Made by a program: the position numbers and the translations under genes
The notes under the pieces: model-generated
The model's database searches: none
What the model saw: the letters and a program-made list of their open reading frames with translations, nothing else
What the model was told of the DNA's origin: nothing
Assembly: GCA_947652605.1 (NCBI GenBank)
Contig: CANTFG010000260.1
Coordinates: 62,001 to 126,000 of the forward strand
DNA: 64,000 nucleotides
Source: Elmis aenea
Taxonomy: Eukaryota > Arthropoda > Insecta > Coleoptera > Elmidae
Direction of reading: 5' to 3'
Part shown: positions 1 through 14,300 of the stretch, piece by piece
How the letters are laid out: each line of letters begins with the position of its first letter
How positions within the stretch are numbered: position 1 is the first letter of the stretch

Positions 1-846
1 TGAATAACTTTGTAAATTAAATTTCAAAATAGTTGAGACAAACGGCATTATACTAAGAAAAATAAACTCTATAACATACTAAAATTTGAACAAAATCGTA
101 TGAGCCGTTTTCGAGAAAAATTTTCAAAATTTTTAATTTTTTGAATAACTTTGTAAATTAAATTTCAAAATAGTTGAGACAAACGGCATTATACTAAGAA
201 AAATAAACTCTATAACATACTAAAATTTGAACAAAATCGTAAAAGCCGTTTTCGAGAAAAAAATTCAAAATTTTTAATTTTTTGAATAACTTTGTAAATT
301 AATATTCAAAATAGTTGAGACAAACGGCATTATACTAAGAAAAATAAACTGTATAACATACTAAAATTTGAACAAAATCGTATGAGCCGTTTTCGAGGAA
401 AATTTTCAAAATTTTTAATTTTTTGAATAACTTTGTAAATTAAATTTCAAAATAGTTGAGACAAACGGCATTATACTAAGAAAAATAAACTCTATAACAT
501 ACTAAAATTTGAACAAAATCGTATGAGCCGTTTTCGAAAAAAAAATTCAAAATTTTTAATTTTTTGAATAACTTTGTAAATTAAATTTCAAAATAGTTGA
601 GACAAACGGCATTATACTAAGAAAAATAAACTCTATAACATACTAAAATTTGAACAAAATCGTAAAAGCCGTTTTCGAGAAAAAAATTCAAAATTTTTAA
701 TTTTTTGAATAACTTTGTAAATTAATATTCAAAATAGTTGAGACAAACGGCATTATACTAAGAAAAATAAACTGTATAACATACTAAAATTTGAACAAAA
801 TCGTAAGAGCCGTTTTCGAGAAAAATTTTCAAAATTTTTAATTTTC
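1..846. repeat. Trimer higher-order repeat, two copies of 423 bp
   Basis: Monomers 1-3 and 4-6 correspond pairwise. The third of each set (from 283 and from 706) carries AATTAATATTC in place of AATTAAATTTC and ACTGTATAAC in place of ACTCTATAAC. The second of each carries GTAAAAGCC. A few differences separate the copies, for example GTATGAG against GTAAGAG in the third monomer. A similar trimer without the AATATTC mark follows near 1131. Confidence 0.8.
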
Positions 847-1399
847 TGAATAACTTTGTAAATTAAATTTCAAAATAGTTGAGACAAACGGCATTATACT
901 AAAAAAAATAAACTCTATAACATACTAAAATTTGAACAAAATCGTAAGAGCCGTTTTCGAGAAAAAATTTAAAAATTTTTAATTTTCTGAATAACTTTGT
1001 AAATTAAATTTCAAAATAGTTGAGACAAACGGCATTATACTAAGAAAAATAAACTCTATAACATACCAAAATATGAACAAAATCGTAAGAGCCGTTTTCG
1101 AGGAAAATTTTCAAAATTTTTAATTTTTTGAATAACTTTGTAAATTAAATTTCAAAATAGTTGAGACAAACGGCATTATACTAAGAAAAATAAACTCTAT
1201 AACATACTAAAATTTGAACAAAATCGTATGAGCCGTTTTCGAGAAAAATTTTCAAAATTTTTAATTTTTTGAATAACTTTGTAAATTAAATTTCAAAATA
1301 GTTGAGACAAACGGCATTATACTAAGAAAAATAAACTCTATAACATACTAAAATTTGAACAAAATCGTAAAAGCCGTTTTCGAGAAAAAAATTCAAAAT

Positions 1400-3373
1400 T
1401 TTTAATTTTTTGAATAACTTTGTAAATTAAATTTCAAAATAGTTGAGACAAACGGCATTATACTAAGAAAAATAAACTGTATAACATACTAAAATTTGAA
1501 CAAAATCGTAAGAGCCGTTTTCGAGAAAAATTTTCAAAATTTTTAATTTTCTGAATAACTTTGTAAATTAAATTTCAAAATAGTTGAGACAAACGGCATT
1601 ATACTAAGAAAAATAAACTCTATAACATACTAAAATTTGAACAAAATCGTAAGAGCCGTTTTCGAGAAAAAATTTCAAAATTTTTAATTTTCTGAATAAC
1701 TTTGTAAATTAAATTTCAAAATAGCTGCGACAAACGGCATTATACTAAGAAAAATAAACTCTATAACATACTAAAATATGAACAAAATCGTATGAGCCGT
1801 TTTCGAGAAAAATTTTCAAAATTTTTAATTTTTTGAATAACTTTGGAAATTAAATTTCAAAATAGTTGAGACAAACGGCATTATACTAAGAAAAATAAAC
1901 TCTATAACATACTAAAATTTGAACAAAATCGTATGAGCCGTTTTCGAGAAAAAAATTCAAAATTTTTAATTTTCTGAATAACTTTGTAAATTAAATTTCA
2001 AAATAGTTGAGACAAACGGCATTATACTAAGAAAAATAAACTCTATAACATACTAAAATTTGAACAAAATCGTAAGAGCCGTTTTCGAGAAAAATTTTCA
2101 AAATTTTTAATTTTCTGAATAACTTTGTAAATTAAATTTCAAAATAGTTGAGACAAACGGCATTATACTAAGAAAAATAAACTCTATAACATACTAAAAT
2201 ATGAACAAAATCGTAAGAGCCGTTTTCAAGGAAAATTTTCAAAATTTTTAATTTTTTGAATAACTTTGTAAATTAAATTTCAAAATAGTTGAGACAAACG
2301 GCATTATACTAAAAAAAATAAACTCTATAACATACTAAAATATGAACAAAATCGTAAGAGCCGTTTTCGAGGAAAATTTTCAAAATTTTTAATTTTTTGA
2401 ATAACTTTGTAAATTAAATTTCAAAATAGTTGAGACAAACGGCATTATACTAAGAAAAATAAACTGTATAACATACTAAAATTTGAACAAAATCGTAAGA
2501 GCCGTTTTCGAGAAAAATTTTCAAAATTTTTAATTTTCTGAATAACTTTGTAAATTAAATTTCAAAATAGTTGAGACAAACGGCATTATACTAAGAAAAA
2601 TAAACTCTATAACATACTAAAATTTGAACAAAATCGTAAGAGCCGTTTTCGAGAAAAAATTTCAAAATTTTTAATTTTCTGAATAACTTTGTAAATTAAA
2701 TTTCAAAATAGCTGCGACAAACGGCATTATACTAAGAAAAATAAACTCTATAACATACTAAAATATGAACAAAATCGTATGAGCCGTTTTCGAGAAAAAT
2801 TTTCAAAATTTTTAATTTTTTGAATAACTTTGGAAATTAAATTTCAAAATAGTTGAGACAAACGGCATTATACTAAGAAAAATAAACTCTATAACATACT
2901 AAAATTTGAACAAAATCGTATGAGCCGTTTTCGAGAAAAAAATTCAAAATTTTTAATTTTCTGAATAACTTTGTAAATTAAATTTCAAAATAGTTGAGAC
3001 AAACGGCATTATACTAAGAAAAATAAACTCTATAACATACTAAAATTTGAACAAAATCGTAAGAGCCGTTTTCGAGAAAAATTTTCAAAATTTTTAATTT
3101 TCTGAATAACTTTGTAAATTAAATTTCAAAATAGTTGAGACAAACGGCATTATACTAAGAAAAATAAACTCTATAACATACTAAAATATGAACAAAATCG
3201 TAAGAGCCGTTTTCAAGGAAAATTTTCAAAATTTTTAATTTTTTGAATAACTTTGTAAATTAAATTTCAAAATAGTTGAGACAAACGGCATTATACTAAA
3301 AAAAATAAACTCTATAACATACTAAAATATGAACAAAATCGTAAGAGCCGTTTTCGAGGAAAATTTTCAAAAT
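1400..3373. repeat. Seven-monomer higher-order repeat, two copies of 987 bp
   Basis: Rare marks recur exactly 987 bp (7 x 141) apart: GCTGCGAC at 1724 and 2711, AAACTGTATAAC at 1474 and 2461, and the A8 run after ATACT at 2311 and 3298. Matching starts near 1400/2387 and breaks near 3440, where the second copy reads AAAATTAACTC. A further A8 mark at 4003 lies 705 bp (5 x 141) on, so later copies were cut differently. Confidence 0.88.
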
Positions 3374-4372
3374 TTTTAATTTTTTGAATAACTTTGTAAA
3401 TTAAATTTCAAAATAGTTGAGACAAACGGCATTATACTAAGAAAAATTAACTCTATAACATACTAAAATTTGAACAAAATCGTAAGAGCCGTTTTCGAGA
3501 AAAAAATTCAAAATTTTTAATTTTTTGAATAACTTTGTAAATTAAATTTCAAAATAGTTGAGACAAACGGCATTATACTAAGAAAAATAAACTGTATAAC
3601 ATACTAAAATTTGAACAAAATCGTAAGAGCCGTTTTCGAGAAAAATTTTCAAAATTTTTAATTTTCTGAATAACTTTGTAAATTAAATTTCAAAATAGTT
3701 GAGACAAACGGCATTATACTAAGAAAAATAAACTCTATAACATACTAAAATTTGAACAAAATCGTAAGAGCCGTTTTCGAGAAAAATTTTCAAAATTTTT
3801 AATTTTCTGAATAACTTTGTAAATTAAATTTCAAAATAGTTGAGACAAACGGCATTATACTAAGAAAAATAAACTCTATAACATACTAAAATATGAACAA
3901 AATCGTAAGAGCCGTTTTCAAGGAAAATTTTCAAAATTTTTAATTTTTTGAATAACTTTGTAAATTAAATTTCAAAATAGTTGAGACAAACGGCATTATA
4001 CTAAAAAAAATAAACTCTATAACATACTAAAATATGAACAAAATCGTAAGAGCCGTTTTCGAGGAAAATTTTCAAAATTTTTAATTTTTTGAATAACTTT
4101 GTAAATTAAATTTCAAAATAGTTGAGACAAACGGCATTATACTAAGAAAAATAAACTCTATAACATACTAAAATTTGAACAAAATCGTAAGAGCCGTTTT
4201 CGAGAAAAAAATTCAAAATTTTTAATTTTTTGAATAACTTTGTAAATTAATATTCAAAATAGTTGAGACAAACGGCATTATACTAAGAAAAATAAACTCT
4301 ATAACATACTAAAATTTGAACAAAATCGTAAGAGCCGTTTTCGAGAAAAATTTTCAAAATTTTTAATTTTCT

Positions 4373-6628
4373 GAATAACTTTGTAAATTAAATTTCAAAA
4401 TAGTTGAGACAAACGGCATTATACTAAGAAAAATAAACTCTATAACATACTAAAATTTGAACAAAATCGTAAGAGCCGTTTTCGAGAAAAAATTTCAAAA
4501 TTTTTAATTTTCTGAATAACTTTGTAAATTAAATTTCAAAATAGTTGAGACAAACGGCATTATACTAAGAAAAATAAACTCTATAACATACTAAAATTTG
4601 AACAAAATCGTAAGAGCCGTTTTCGAGAAAAATTTTCAAAATTTTTAATTTTCTGAATAACTTTGTAAATTAAATTTCAAAATAGTTGAGACAAACGGCA
4701 TTATACTAAGAAAAATAAACTCTATAACATACTAAAATTTGAACAAAATCGTAAGAGCCGTTTTCGAGAAAAAATTTCAAAATTTTTAATTTTCTGAATA
4801 ACTTTGTAAATTAAATTTCAAAATAGTTGAGACAAACGGCATTATACTAAGAAAAATTAACTGTATAACATACTAAAATTTGAACAAAATCGTAAGAGCC
4901 GTTTTCGAGAAAAATTTTCAAAATTTTTAATTTTCTGAATTACTTTGTAAATTAACTTTCAAAATAGTTGAGACAAACGACATTATACTAAGAAAAATAA
5001 ACTCTATAACATACTAAAATTTGAACAAAATCGTATGAGCCGTTTTCGAGAAAAATTTTCAAAATTTTCAATTTTTTGAATAACTTTGTAAATTAAATTT
5101 CAAAATAGTTGAGACAAACGGCATTATACTAAGAAAAATAAACTCTATAACATACTAAAATATGAACAAAATCGTAAAAGCCGTTTTCAAGGAAAATTTT
5201 CAAAATTTTTAATTTTTTGAATAACTTTGTAAATTAAATTTCAAAATAGTTGAGACAAACGGCATTATACTAAGAAAAATAAACTCTATAACATACTAAA
5301 ATATGAACAAAATCGTAAGAGCCGTTTTCGAGGAAAATTTTCAAAATTTTTAATTTTTTGAATAACTTTGTAAATTAAATTTCAAAATAGTTGAGACAAA
5401 CGGCATTATACTAAGAAAAATAAACTCTATAACATACTAAAATTTAAACAAAATCGTATGAGCCGTTTTCGAGAAAAATTTTCAAAATTTTTAATTTTTT
5501 GAATAACTTTGTAAATTAAATTTCAAAATAGTTGAGACAAACGGCATTATACTAAGAAAAATAAACTCTATAACATACTAAAATTTGAACAAAATCGTAA
5601 GAGCCGTTTTCGAGAAAAAATTTCAAAATTTTTAATTTTCTGAATAACTTTGTAAATTAAATTTCAAAATAGTTGAGACAAACGGCATTATACTAAGAAA
5701 AATAAACTCTATAACATACTAAAATTTGAACAAAATCGTAAGAGCCGTTTTCGAGAAAAATTTTCAAAATTTTTAATTTTCTGAATAACTTTGTAAATTA
5801 AATTTCAAAATAGTTGAGACAAACGGCATTATACTAAGAAAAATAAACTCTATAACATACTAAAATTTGAACAAAATCGTAAGAGCCGTTTTCGAGAAAA
5901 AATTTCAAAATTTTTAATTTTCTGAATAACTTTGTAAATTAAATTTCAAAATAGTTGAGACAAACGGCATTATACTAAGAAAAATTAACTGTATAACATA
6001 CTAAAATTTGAACAAAATCGTAAGAGCCGTTTTCGAGAAAAATTTTCAAAATTTTTAATTTTCTGAATTACTTTGTAAATTAACTTTCAAAATAGTTGAG
6101 ACAAACGACATTATACTAAGAAAAATAAACTCTATAACATACTAAAATTTGAACAAAATCGTATGAGCCGTTTTCGAGAAAAATTTTCAAAATTTTCAAT
6201 TTTTTGAATAACTTTGTAAATTAAATTTCAAAATAGTTGAGACAAACGGCATTATACTAAGAAAAATAAACTCTATAACATACTAAAATATGAACAAAAT
6301 CGTAAAAGCCGTTTTCAAGGAAAATTTTCAAAATTTTTAATTTTTTGAATAACTTTGTAAATTAAATTTCAAAATAGTTGAGACAAACGGCATTATACTA
6401 AGAAAAATAAACTCTATAACATACTAAAATATGAACAAAATCGTAAGAGCCGTTTTCGAGGAAAATTTTCAAAATTTTTAATTTTTTGAATAACTTTGTA
6501 AATTAAATTTCAAAATAGTTGAGACAAACGGCATTATACTAAGAAAAATAAACTCTATAACATACTAAAATTTAAACAAAATCGTATGAGCCGTTTTCGA
6601 GAAAAATTTTCAAAATTTTTAATTTTTT
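4373..6628. repeat. Eight-monomer higher-order repeat, two copies of 1128 bp
   Basis: Copies at 4373-5500 and 5501-6628. The diagnostic monomer TGAATTACTTTGTAAATTAAC followed by CAAACGACAT starts at 4936 and 6064, 1128 bp (8 x 141) apart. Both copies share AAAATTAACTGTATAAC just upstream and AATTTAAACAAAATCG near their ends. Left of 4373 the alignment breaks (CTGAATAAC against TTGAATAAC). Confidence 0.88.
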
Positions 6629-9600
6629 GAATAACTTTGTAAATTAAATTTCAAAATAGTTGAGACAAACGGCATTATACTAAGAAAAATAAACTCTATA
6701 ACATACTAAAATTTGAACAAAATCGTAAAAGCCGTTTTCGAGAAAAAAATTTAAAATTTTTAATTTTTTGAATAACTTTGTAAATTAAATTTCAAAATAG
6801 TTGAGACAAACGGCATTATACTAAGAAAAATAAACTCTATAACATACTAAAATATGAACAAAATCGTAAGAGCCGTTTTCGAGAAAAATTTTCAAAATTT
6901 TTAATTTTTTGAATAACTTTGTAAATTAAATTTCAAAATAGTTGAGACAAACGGAATTATACTAAGAAAAATAAACTCTATAACATACTAAAATTTGAAC
7001 AAAATCGTATGAGCCGTTTTCGAGAAAAATTTTCAAAATTTTTAATTTTTTGAATAACTTTGGAAATTAAATTTTAAAATAGTTGAGACAAACGGCATTA
7101 TACTAAGAAAAATAAACTCTATAACATACTAAAATTTGAACAAAATCGTAAGAGCCGTTTTCGAGAAAAATTTTCAAAATTTTTAATTTTTTGAATAACT
7201 TTGCAAATTAAATTTCAAAATAGTTGAGACAAACGGCATTATACTAAGAAAAATAAACTCTATAACATACTAAAATTTGAACAAAATCGTATGAGCCGTT
7301 TTCGAGAAAAATTTTCAAAATTTTTAATTTTTTGAATAACTTTGGAAATTAAATTTCAAAATAGTTGAGACAAACGGCATTATACTAAGAAAAATAAACT
7401 CTATAACATACTAAAATTTGAACAAAATCGTAAGAGCCGTTTTCGAGAAAAAAAATCAAAATTTTTAATTTTTTGAATAACTTTGTAAATTAATATTCAA
7501 AATAGTTGAGACAAACGGCATTATACTAAGAAAAATAAACTCTATAACATACTAAAATTTGAACAAAATCGTAAGAGCCGTTTTCGAGAAAAATTTTCAA
7601 AATTTTTAATTTTCTGAATAACTTTGTAAATTAAATTTCAAAATAGTTGAGACAAACAGCATTATACTAAGAAAAATAAACTCTATAACATACTAAAATA
7701 TGAACAAAATCGTAAGAGCCGTTTTCGAGGAAAATTTTCAAAATTTTTAATTTTTTGAATAACTTTGTAAATTAAATTTCAAAATAGTTGAGACAAACGG
7801 CATTATACTAAGAAAAATAAACTCTATAACATACTAAAATATGAACAAAATCGTAAGAGCCGTTTTCGAGGAAAATTTTCAAAATTTTTAATTTTTTGAA
7901 TAACTTTGTAAATTAAATTTCAAAATAGTTGAGACAAACGGCATTATACTAAGAAAAATAAACTCTATAACATACTAAAATTTGAACAAAATCGTATAAG
8001 CCGTTTTCGAGAAAAATTTTCAAAATTTTTAATTTTTTGAATAACTTTGTAAATTAAATTTCAAAATAGTTGAGACAAACGGCATTATACTAAGAAAAAT
8101 AAACTCTATAACATACTAAAATTTGAACAAAATCGTAAGAGCCGTTTTCGAGAAAAATTTTCAAAATTTTTAATTTTTTGAATAACTTTGTAAATTAAAT
8201 TTCAAAATAGTTGAGACAAACGGCATTATACTAAGAAAAATAAATCTATAACATACTAAAATATGAACAAAATCGTAAGAGCCGTTTTCAAGGAAAATTT
8301 TCAAAATTTTTAATTTTTTGAATAACTTTGTAAATTAAATTTCAAAATAGTTGAGACAAACGGCATTATACTAAAAAAAATAAACTCTATAACATACTAA
8401 AATATAAACAAAATCGTAAGAGCCGTTTTCGAGGAAAATTTTCAAAATTTTTAATTTTTTGAATAACTTTGTAAATTAAATTTCAAAATAGTTGAGACAA
8501 ACGGCATTATACTAAGAAAAATAAACTCTATAACATACTAAAATTTGAACAAAATCGTAAGAGCCGTTTTCGAGAAAAAATTTCAAAATTTTTAATTTTC
8601 TGAATAACTTTGTAAATTAAATTTCAAAATAGTTGAGACAAACGGCATTATACTAAGAAAAATAAACTCTATAACATACTAAAATTTGAACAAAATCGTA
8701 AGAGCCGTTTTCGAGAAAAATTTTCAAAATTTTTAATTTTCTGAATAACTTTGTAAATTAAATTTCAAAATAGTTGAGACAAACGGCATTATACTAAGAA
8801 AAATAAACTCTATAACATACTAAAATTTGAACAAAATCGTAAGAGCCGTTTTCGAGAAAAAATTTCAAAATTTTTAATTTTCTGAATAACTTTGTAAATT
8901 AAATTTCAAAATAGTTGAGACAAACGGCATTATACTAAGAAAAATTAACTGTATAACATACTAAAATTTGAACAAAATCGTAAGAGCCGTTTTCGAGAAA
9001 AATTTTCAAAATTTTTAATTTTCTGAATTACTTTGTAAATTAACTTTCAAAATAGTTGAGACAAACGACATTATACTAAGAAAAATAAACTCTATAACAT
9101 ACTAAAATTTGAACAAAATCGTATGAGCCGTTTTCGAGAAAAATTTTCAAAATTTTCAATTTTTTGAATAACTTTGTAAATTAAATTTCAAAATAGTTGA
9201 GACAAACGGCATTATACTAAGAAAAATAAACTCTATAACATACTAAAATATGAACAAAATCGTAAAAGCCGTTTTCAAGGAAAATTTTCAAAATTTTTAA
9301 TTTTTTGAATAACTTTGTAAATTAAATTTCAAAATAGTTGAGACAAACGGCATTATACTAAGAAAAATAAACTCTATAACATACTAAAATATGAACAAAA
9401 TCGTAAGAGCCGTTTTCGAGGAAAATTTTCAAAATTTTTAATTTTTTGAATAACTTTGTAAATTAAATTTCAAAATAGTTGAGACAAACGGCATTATACT
9501 AAGAAAAATAAACTCTATAACATACTAAAATTTGAACAAAATCGTATGAGCCGTTTTCGAGAAAAATTTTCAAAATTTTTAATTTTTTGAATAACTTTGT

Positions 9601-11394
9601 AAATTAAATTTCAAAATAGTTGAGACAAACGGCATTATACTAAGAAAAATAAACTCTATAACATACTAAAATTTGAACAAAATCGTAAAAGCCGTTTTCG
9701 AGAAAAAAATTTAAAATTTTTAATTTTTTGAATAACTTTGTAAATTAAATTTCAAAATAGTTGAGACAAACGGCATTATACTAAGAAAAATAAACTCTAT
9801 AACATACTAAAATATGAACAAAATCGTAAGAGCCGTTTTCGAGAAAAATTTTCAAAATTTTTAATTTTTTGAATAACTTTGTAAATTAAATTTCAAAATA
9901 GTTGAGACAAACGGAATTATACTAAGAAAAATAAACTCTATAACATACTAAAATTTGAACAAAATCGTATGAGCCGTTTTCGAGAAAAATTTTCAAAATT
10001 TTTAATTTTTTGAATAACTTTGGAAATTAAATTTCAAAATAGTTGAGACAAACGGCATTATACTAAGAAAAATAAACTCTATAACATACTAAAATTTGAA
10101 CAAAATCGTAAGAGCCGTTTTCGAGAAAAATTTTCAAAATTTTTAATTTTTTGAATAACTTTGCAAATTAAATTTCAAAATAGTTGAGACAAACGGCATT
10201 ATACTAAGAAAAATAAACTCTATAACATACTAAAATTTGAACAAAATCGTATGAGCCGTTTTCGAGAAAAATTTTCAAAATTTTTAATTTTTTGAATAAC
10301 TTTGGAAATTAAATTTCAAAATAGTTGAGACAAACGGCATTATACTAAGAAAAATAAACTCTATAACATACTAAAATTTGAACAAAATCGTAAGAGCCGT
10401 TTTCGAGAAAAAAAATCAAAATTTTTAATTTTTTGAATAACTTTGTAAATTAATATTCAAAATAGTTGAGACAAACGGCATTATACTAAGAAAAATAAAC
10501 TCTATAACATACTAAAATTTGAACAAAATCGTAAGAGCCGTTTTCGAGAAAAATTTTCAAAATTTTTAATTTTCTGAATAACTTTGTAAATTAAATTTCA
10601 AAATAGTTGAGACAAACAGCATTATACTAAGAAAAATAAACTCTATAACATACTAAAATATGAACAAAATCGTAAGAGCCGTTTTCGAGGAAAATTTTCA
10701 AAATTTTTAATTTTTTGAATAACTTTGTAAATTAAATTTCAAAATAGTTGAGACAAACGGCATTATACTAAGAAAAATAAACTCTATAACATACTAAAAT
10801 ATGAACAAAATCGTAAGAGCCGTTTTCGAGGAAAATTTTCAAAATTTTTAATTTTTTGAATAACTTTGTAAATTAAATTTCAAAATAGTTGAGACAAACG
10901 GCATTATACTAAGAAAAATAAACTCTATAACATACTAAAATTTGAACAAAATCGTATGAGCCGTTTTCGAGAAAAATTTTCAAAATTTTTAATTTTTTGA
11001 ATAACTTTGTAAATTAAATTTCAAAATAGTTGAGACAAACGGCATTATACTAAGAAAAATAAACTCTATAACATACTAAAATTTGAACAAAATCGTAAGA
11101 GCCGTTTTCGAGAAAAATTTTCAAAATTTTTAATTTTTTGAATAACTTTGTAAATTAAATTTCAAAATAGTTGAGACAAACGGCATTATACTAAGAAAAA
11201 TAAATCTATAACATACTAAAATATGAACAAAATCGTAAGAGCCGTTTTCAAGGAAAATTTTCAAAATTTTTAATTTTTTGAATAACTTTGTAAATTAAAT
11301 TTCAAAATAGTTGAGACAAACGGCATTATACTAAAAAAAATAAACTCTATAACATACTAAAATATGAACAAAATCGTAAGAGCCGTTTTCGAGG
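5475..11394. repeat. Direct tandem duplication, two copies of 2960 bp (21 monomers minus 1 bp)
   Basis: Copies at 5475-8434 and 8435-11394. Rare marks recur exactly 2960 bp apart: TGAATTACT at 6064 and 9024, ACGGAATTAT at 6951 and 9911, GACAAACAGC at 7651 and 10611, and a 1-bp deletion (AAATCTATAAC for AAACTCTATAAC) near 8242 and 11202. The deletion explains why the unit is 21 x 141 - 1. Only a handful of substitutions separate the copies by eye (for example TTTAAACAAA/TTTGAACAAA near 6571/9531 and GTATAAG/GTATGAG near 7995/10955), which points to a recent event. Confidence 0.92.
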
Positions 11395-14300
11395 AAAATT
11401 TTCAAAATTTTTAATTTTTTGAATAACTTTGTAAATTAAATTTCAAAATAGTTGAGACAAACGGCATTATACTAAAAAAAATAAACTCTATAACATACTA
11501 AAATTTGAACAAAATCGTAAGAGCCGTTTTCGAGAAAAATTTTCAAAATTTTTAATTTTTTGAATAACTTTGTAAATTAAATTTCAAAATAGTTGAGACA
11601 AACGGCATTATACTAAGAAAAATAAACTCTATAACATACTAAAATTTGAACAAAATCGTATGAGCCGTTTTCGAGAAAAATTTTCAAAATTTTTAATTTT
11701 TTGAATAACTTTGGAAATTAAATTTCAAAATAGTTGAGACAAACGGCATTATACTAAGAAAAATAAACTCTATAACATACTAAAATTTGAACAAAATCGT
11801 AAGAGCCGTTTTCGAGAAAAAAATTCAAAATTTTTAATTTTTTGAATAACTTTGTAAATTAATATTCAAAATAGTTGAGACAAACGGCATTATACTAAGA
11901 AAAATAAACTCTATAACATACTAAAATTTGAACAAAATCGTAAGAGCCGTTTTCGAGAAAAATTTTCAAAATTTTTAATTTTCTGAATAACTTTGTAAAT
12001 TAAATTTCAAAATAGTTGAGACAAACGGCATTATACTAAGAAAAATAAACTCTATAACATACTAAAATTTGAACAAAATCGTAAGAGCCGTCTTCGAGAA
12101 AAATTTTCAAAATTTTTAATTTTCTGAATAACTTTGTAAATTAAATTTCAAAATAGTTGAGACAAACGGCTTTATACTAAGAAAAATAAACTCTATAACA
12201 TACTAAAATATGAACAAAATCGTAAGAGCCGTTTTCAAGGAAAATTTTCAAAATTTTTAATTTTTTGAATAACTTTGTAAATTAAATTTCAAAATAGTTG
12301 AGACAAACGGCATTATACTAAAAAAAATAAACTCTATAACATACTAAAATATGAACAAAATCGTAAGAGCCGTTTTCGAGGAAAATTTTCAAAATTTTTA
12401 ATTTTTTGAATAACTTTGTAAATTAAATTTCAAAATAGTTGAGACAAACGGCATTATACTAAAAAAAATAAACTCTATAACATACTAAAATTTGAACAAA
12501 ATCGTAAGAGCCGTTTTCGAGAAAAATTTTCAAAATTTTTAATTTTTTGAATAACTTTGTAAATTAAATTTCAAAATAGTTGAGACAAACGGCATTATAC
12601 TAAGAAAAATAAACTCTATAACATACTAAAATTTGAACAAAATCGTATGAGCCGTTTTCGAGAAAAATTTTCAAAATTTTTAATTTTTTGAATAACTTTG
12701 TAAATTAAATTTCAAAATAGTTGAGACAAACGGCATTATACTAAGAAAAATAAACTCTATAACATACTAAAATATGAACAAAATCGTAAGAGCCGTTTTC
12801 AAGGAAAATTTTCAAAATTTTTAATTTTTTGAATAACTTTGTAAATTAAATTTCAAAATAGTTGAGACAAACGGCATTATACTAAAAAAAATAAACTCTA
12901 TAACATACTAAAATATGAACAAAATCGTAAGAGCCGTTTTCGAGGAAAATTTTCAAAATTTTTAATTTTTTGAATAACTTTGTAAATTAAATTTCAAAAT
13001 AGTTGAGACAAACGGCATTATACTAAAAAAAATAAACTCTATAACATACTAAAATTTGAACAAAATCGTAAGAGCCGTTTTCGAGAAAAATTTTCAAAAT
13101 TTTTAATTTTTTGAATAACTTTGTAAATTAAATTTCAAAATAGTTGAGACAAACGGCATTATACTAAGAAAAATAAACTCTATAACATACTTAAATATGA
13201 ACAAAATCGTAAGAGCCGTTTTCGAGAAAAATTTTCAAAATTTTTAATTTTTTGAATAACTTTGTAAATTAAATTTCAAAATAGTTGAGACAAACGGAAT
13301 TATACTAAGAAAAATAAACTCTATAACATACTAAAATTTGAACAAAATCGTATGAGCCGTTTTCGAGAAAAATTTTCGAAATTTTTAATTTTTTGAATAA
13401 CTTTGGAAATTAAATTTCAAAATAGTTGAGACAAACGGCATTATACTAAGAAAAATAAACTCTATACCATACTAAAATTTGAACAAAATCGTAAGAGCCG
13501 TTTTCGAGAAAAATTTTCAAAATTTTTAATTTTTTGAATAACTTTGTAAATTAAATTTCAAAATAGTTGAGACAAACGGCATTATACTAAGAAAAATAAA
13601 CTCTATAACATACTAAAATTTGAACAAAATCGTAAGAGCCGTTTTCGAGAAAAATTTTCAAAATTTTTAATTTTCTGAATAACTTTGTAAATTAAATTTC
13701 AAAATAGTTGAGACAAACGGCATTATACTAAGAAAAATAAACTCTATAACATACTATAATTTGAACAAAATCGTAAGAGCCGTTTTCGAGAAAAATTTTC
13801 AAAATTTTTAATTTTTTGAATAACTTTGTAAATTAAATTTCAAAATAGTTGAGACAAACGGCATTATACTAAGAAAAATAAACTCTATAACATACTAAAA
13901 TTTGAACAAAATCGTATGAGCCGTTTTCGAGAAAAATTTTCAAAATTTTTAATTTTTTGAATAACTTTGTAAATTAAATTTCAAAATAGTTGAGACAAAC
14001 GGCATTATACTAAGAAAAATAAATCTATAACATACTAAAATATGAACAAAATCGTAAGAGCCGTTTTCAAGGAAAATTTTCAAAATTTTTAATTTTTTGA
14101 ATAACTTTGTAAATTAAATTTCAAAATAGTTGAGACAAACGGCATTATACTAAAAAAAATAAACTCTATAACATACTAAAATATGAACAAAATCGTAAGA
14201 GCCGTTTTCGAGGAAAATTTTCAAAATTTTTAATTTTTTGAATAACTTTGTAAATTAAATTTCAAAATAGTTGAGACAAACGGCATTATACTAAAAAAAA

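Noticed and set aside
102..125. CENP-B box (TTCG followed at fixed distance by CGGG) in the CGTTTTCGAGAAA part of the 141-bp unit
   Set aside because: TTCG is present, but the CGGG half is missing on both strands at the required spacing. The 171- and 160-bp units lack it as well, as far as I could see.
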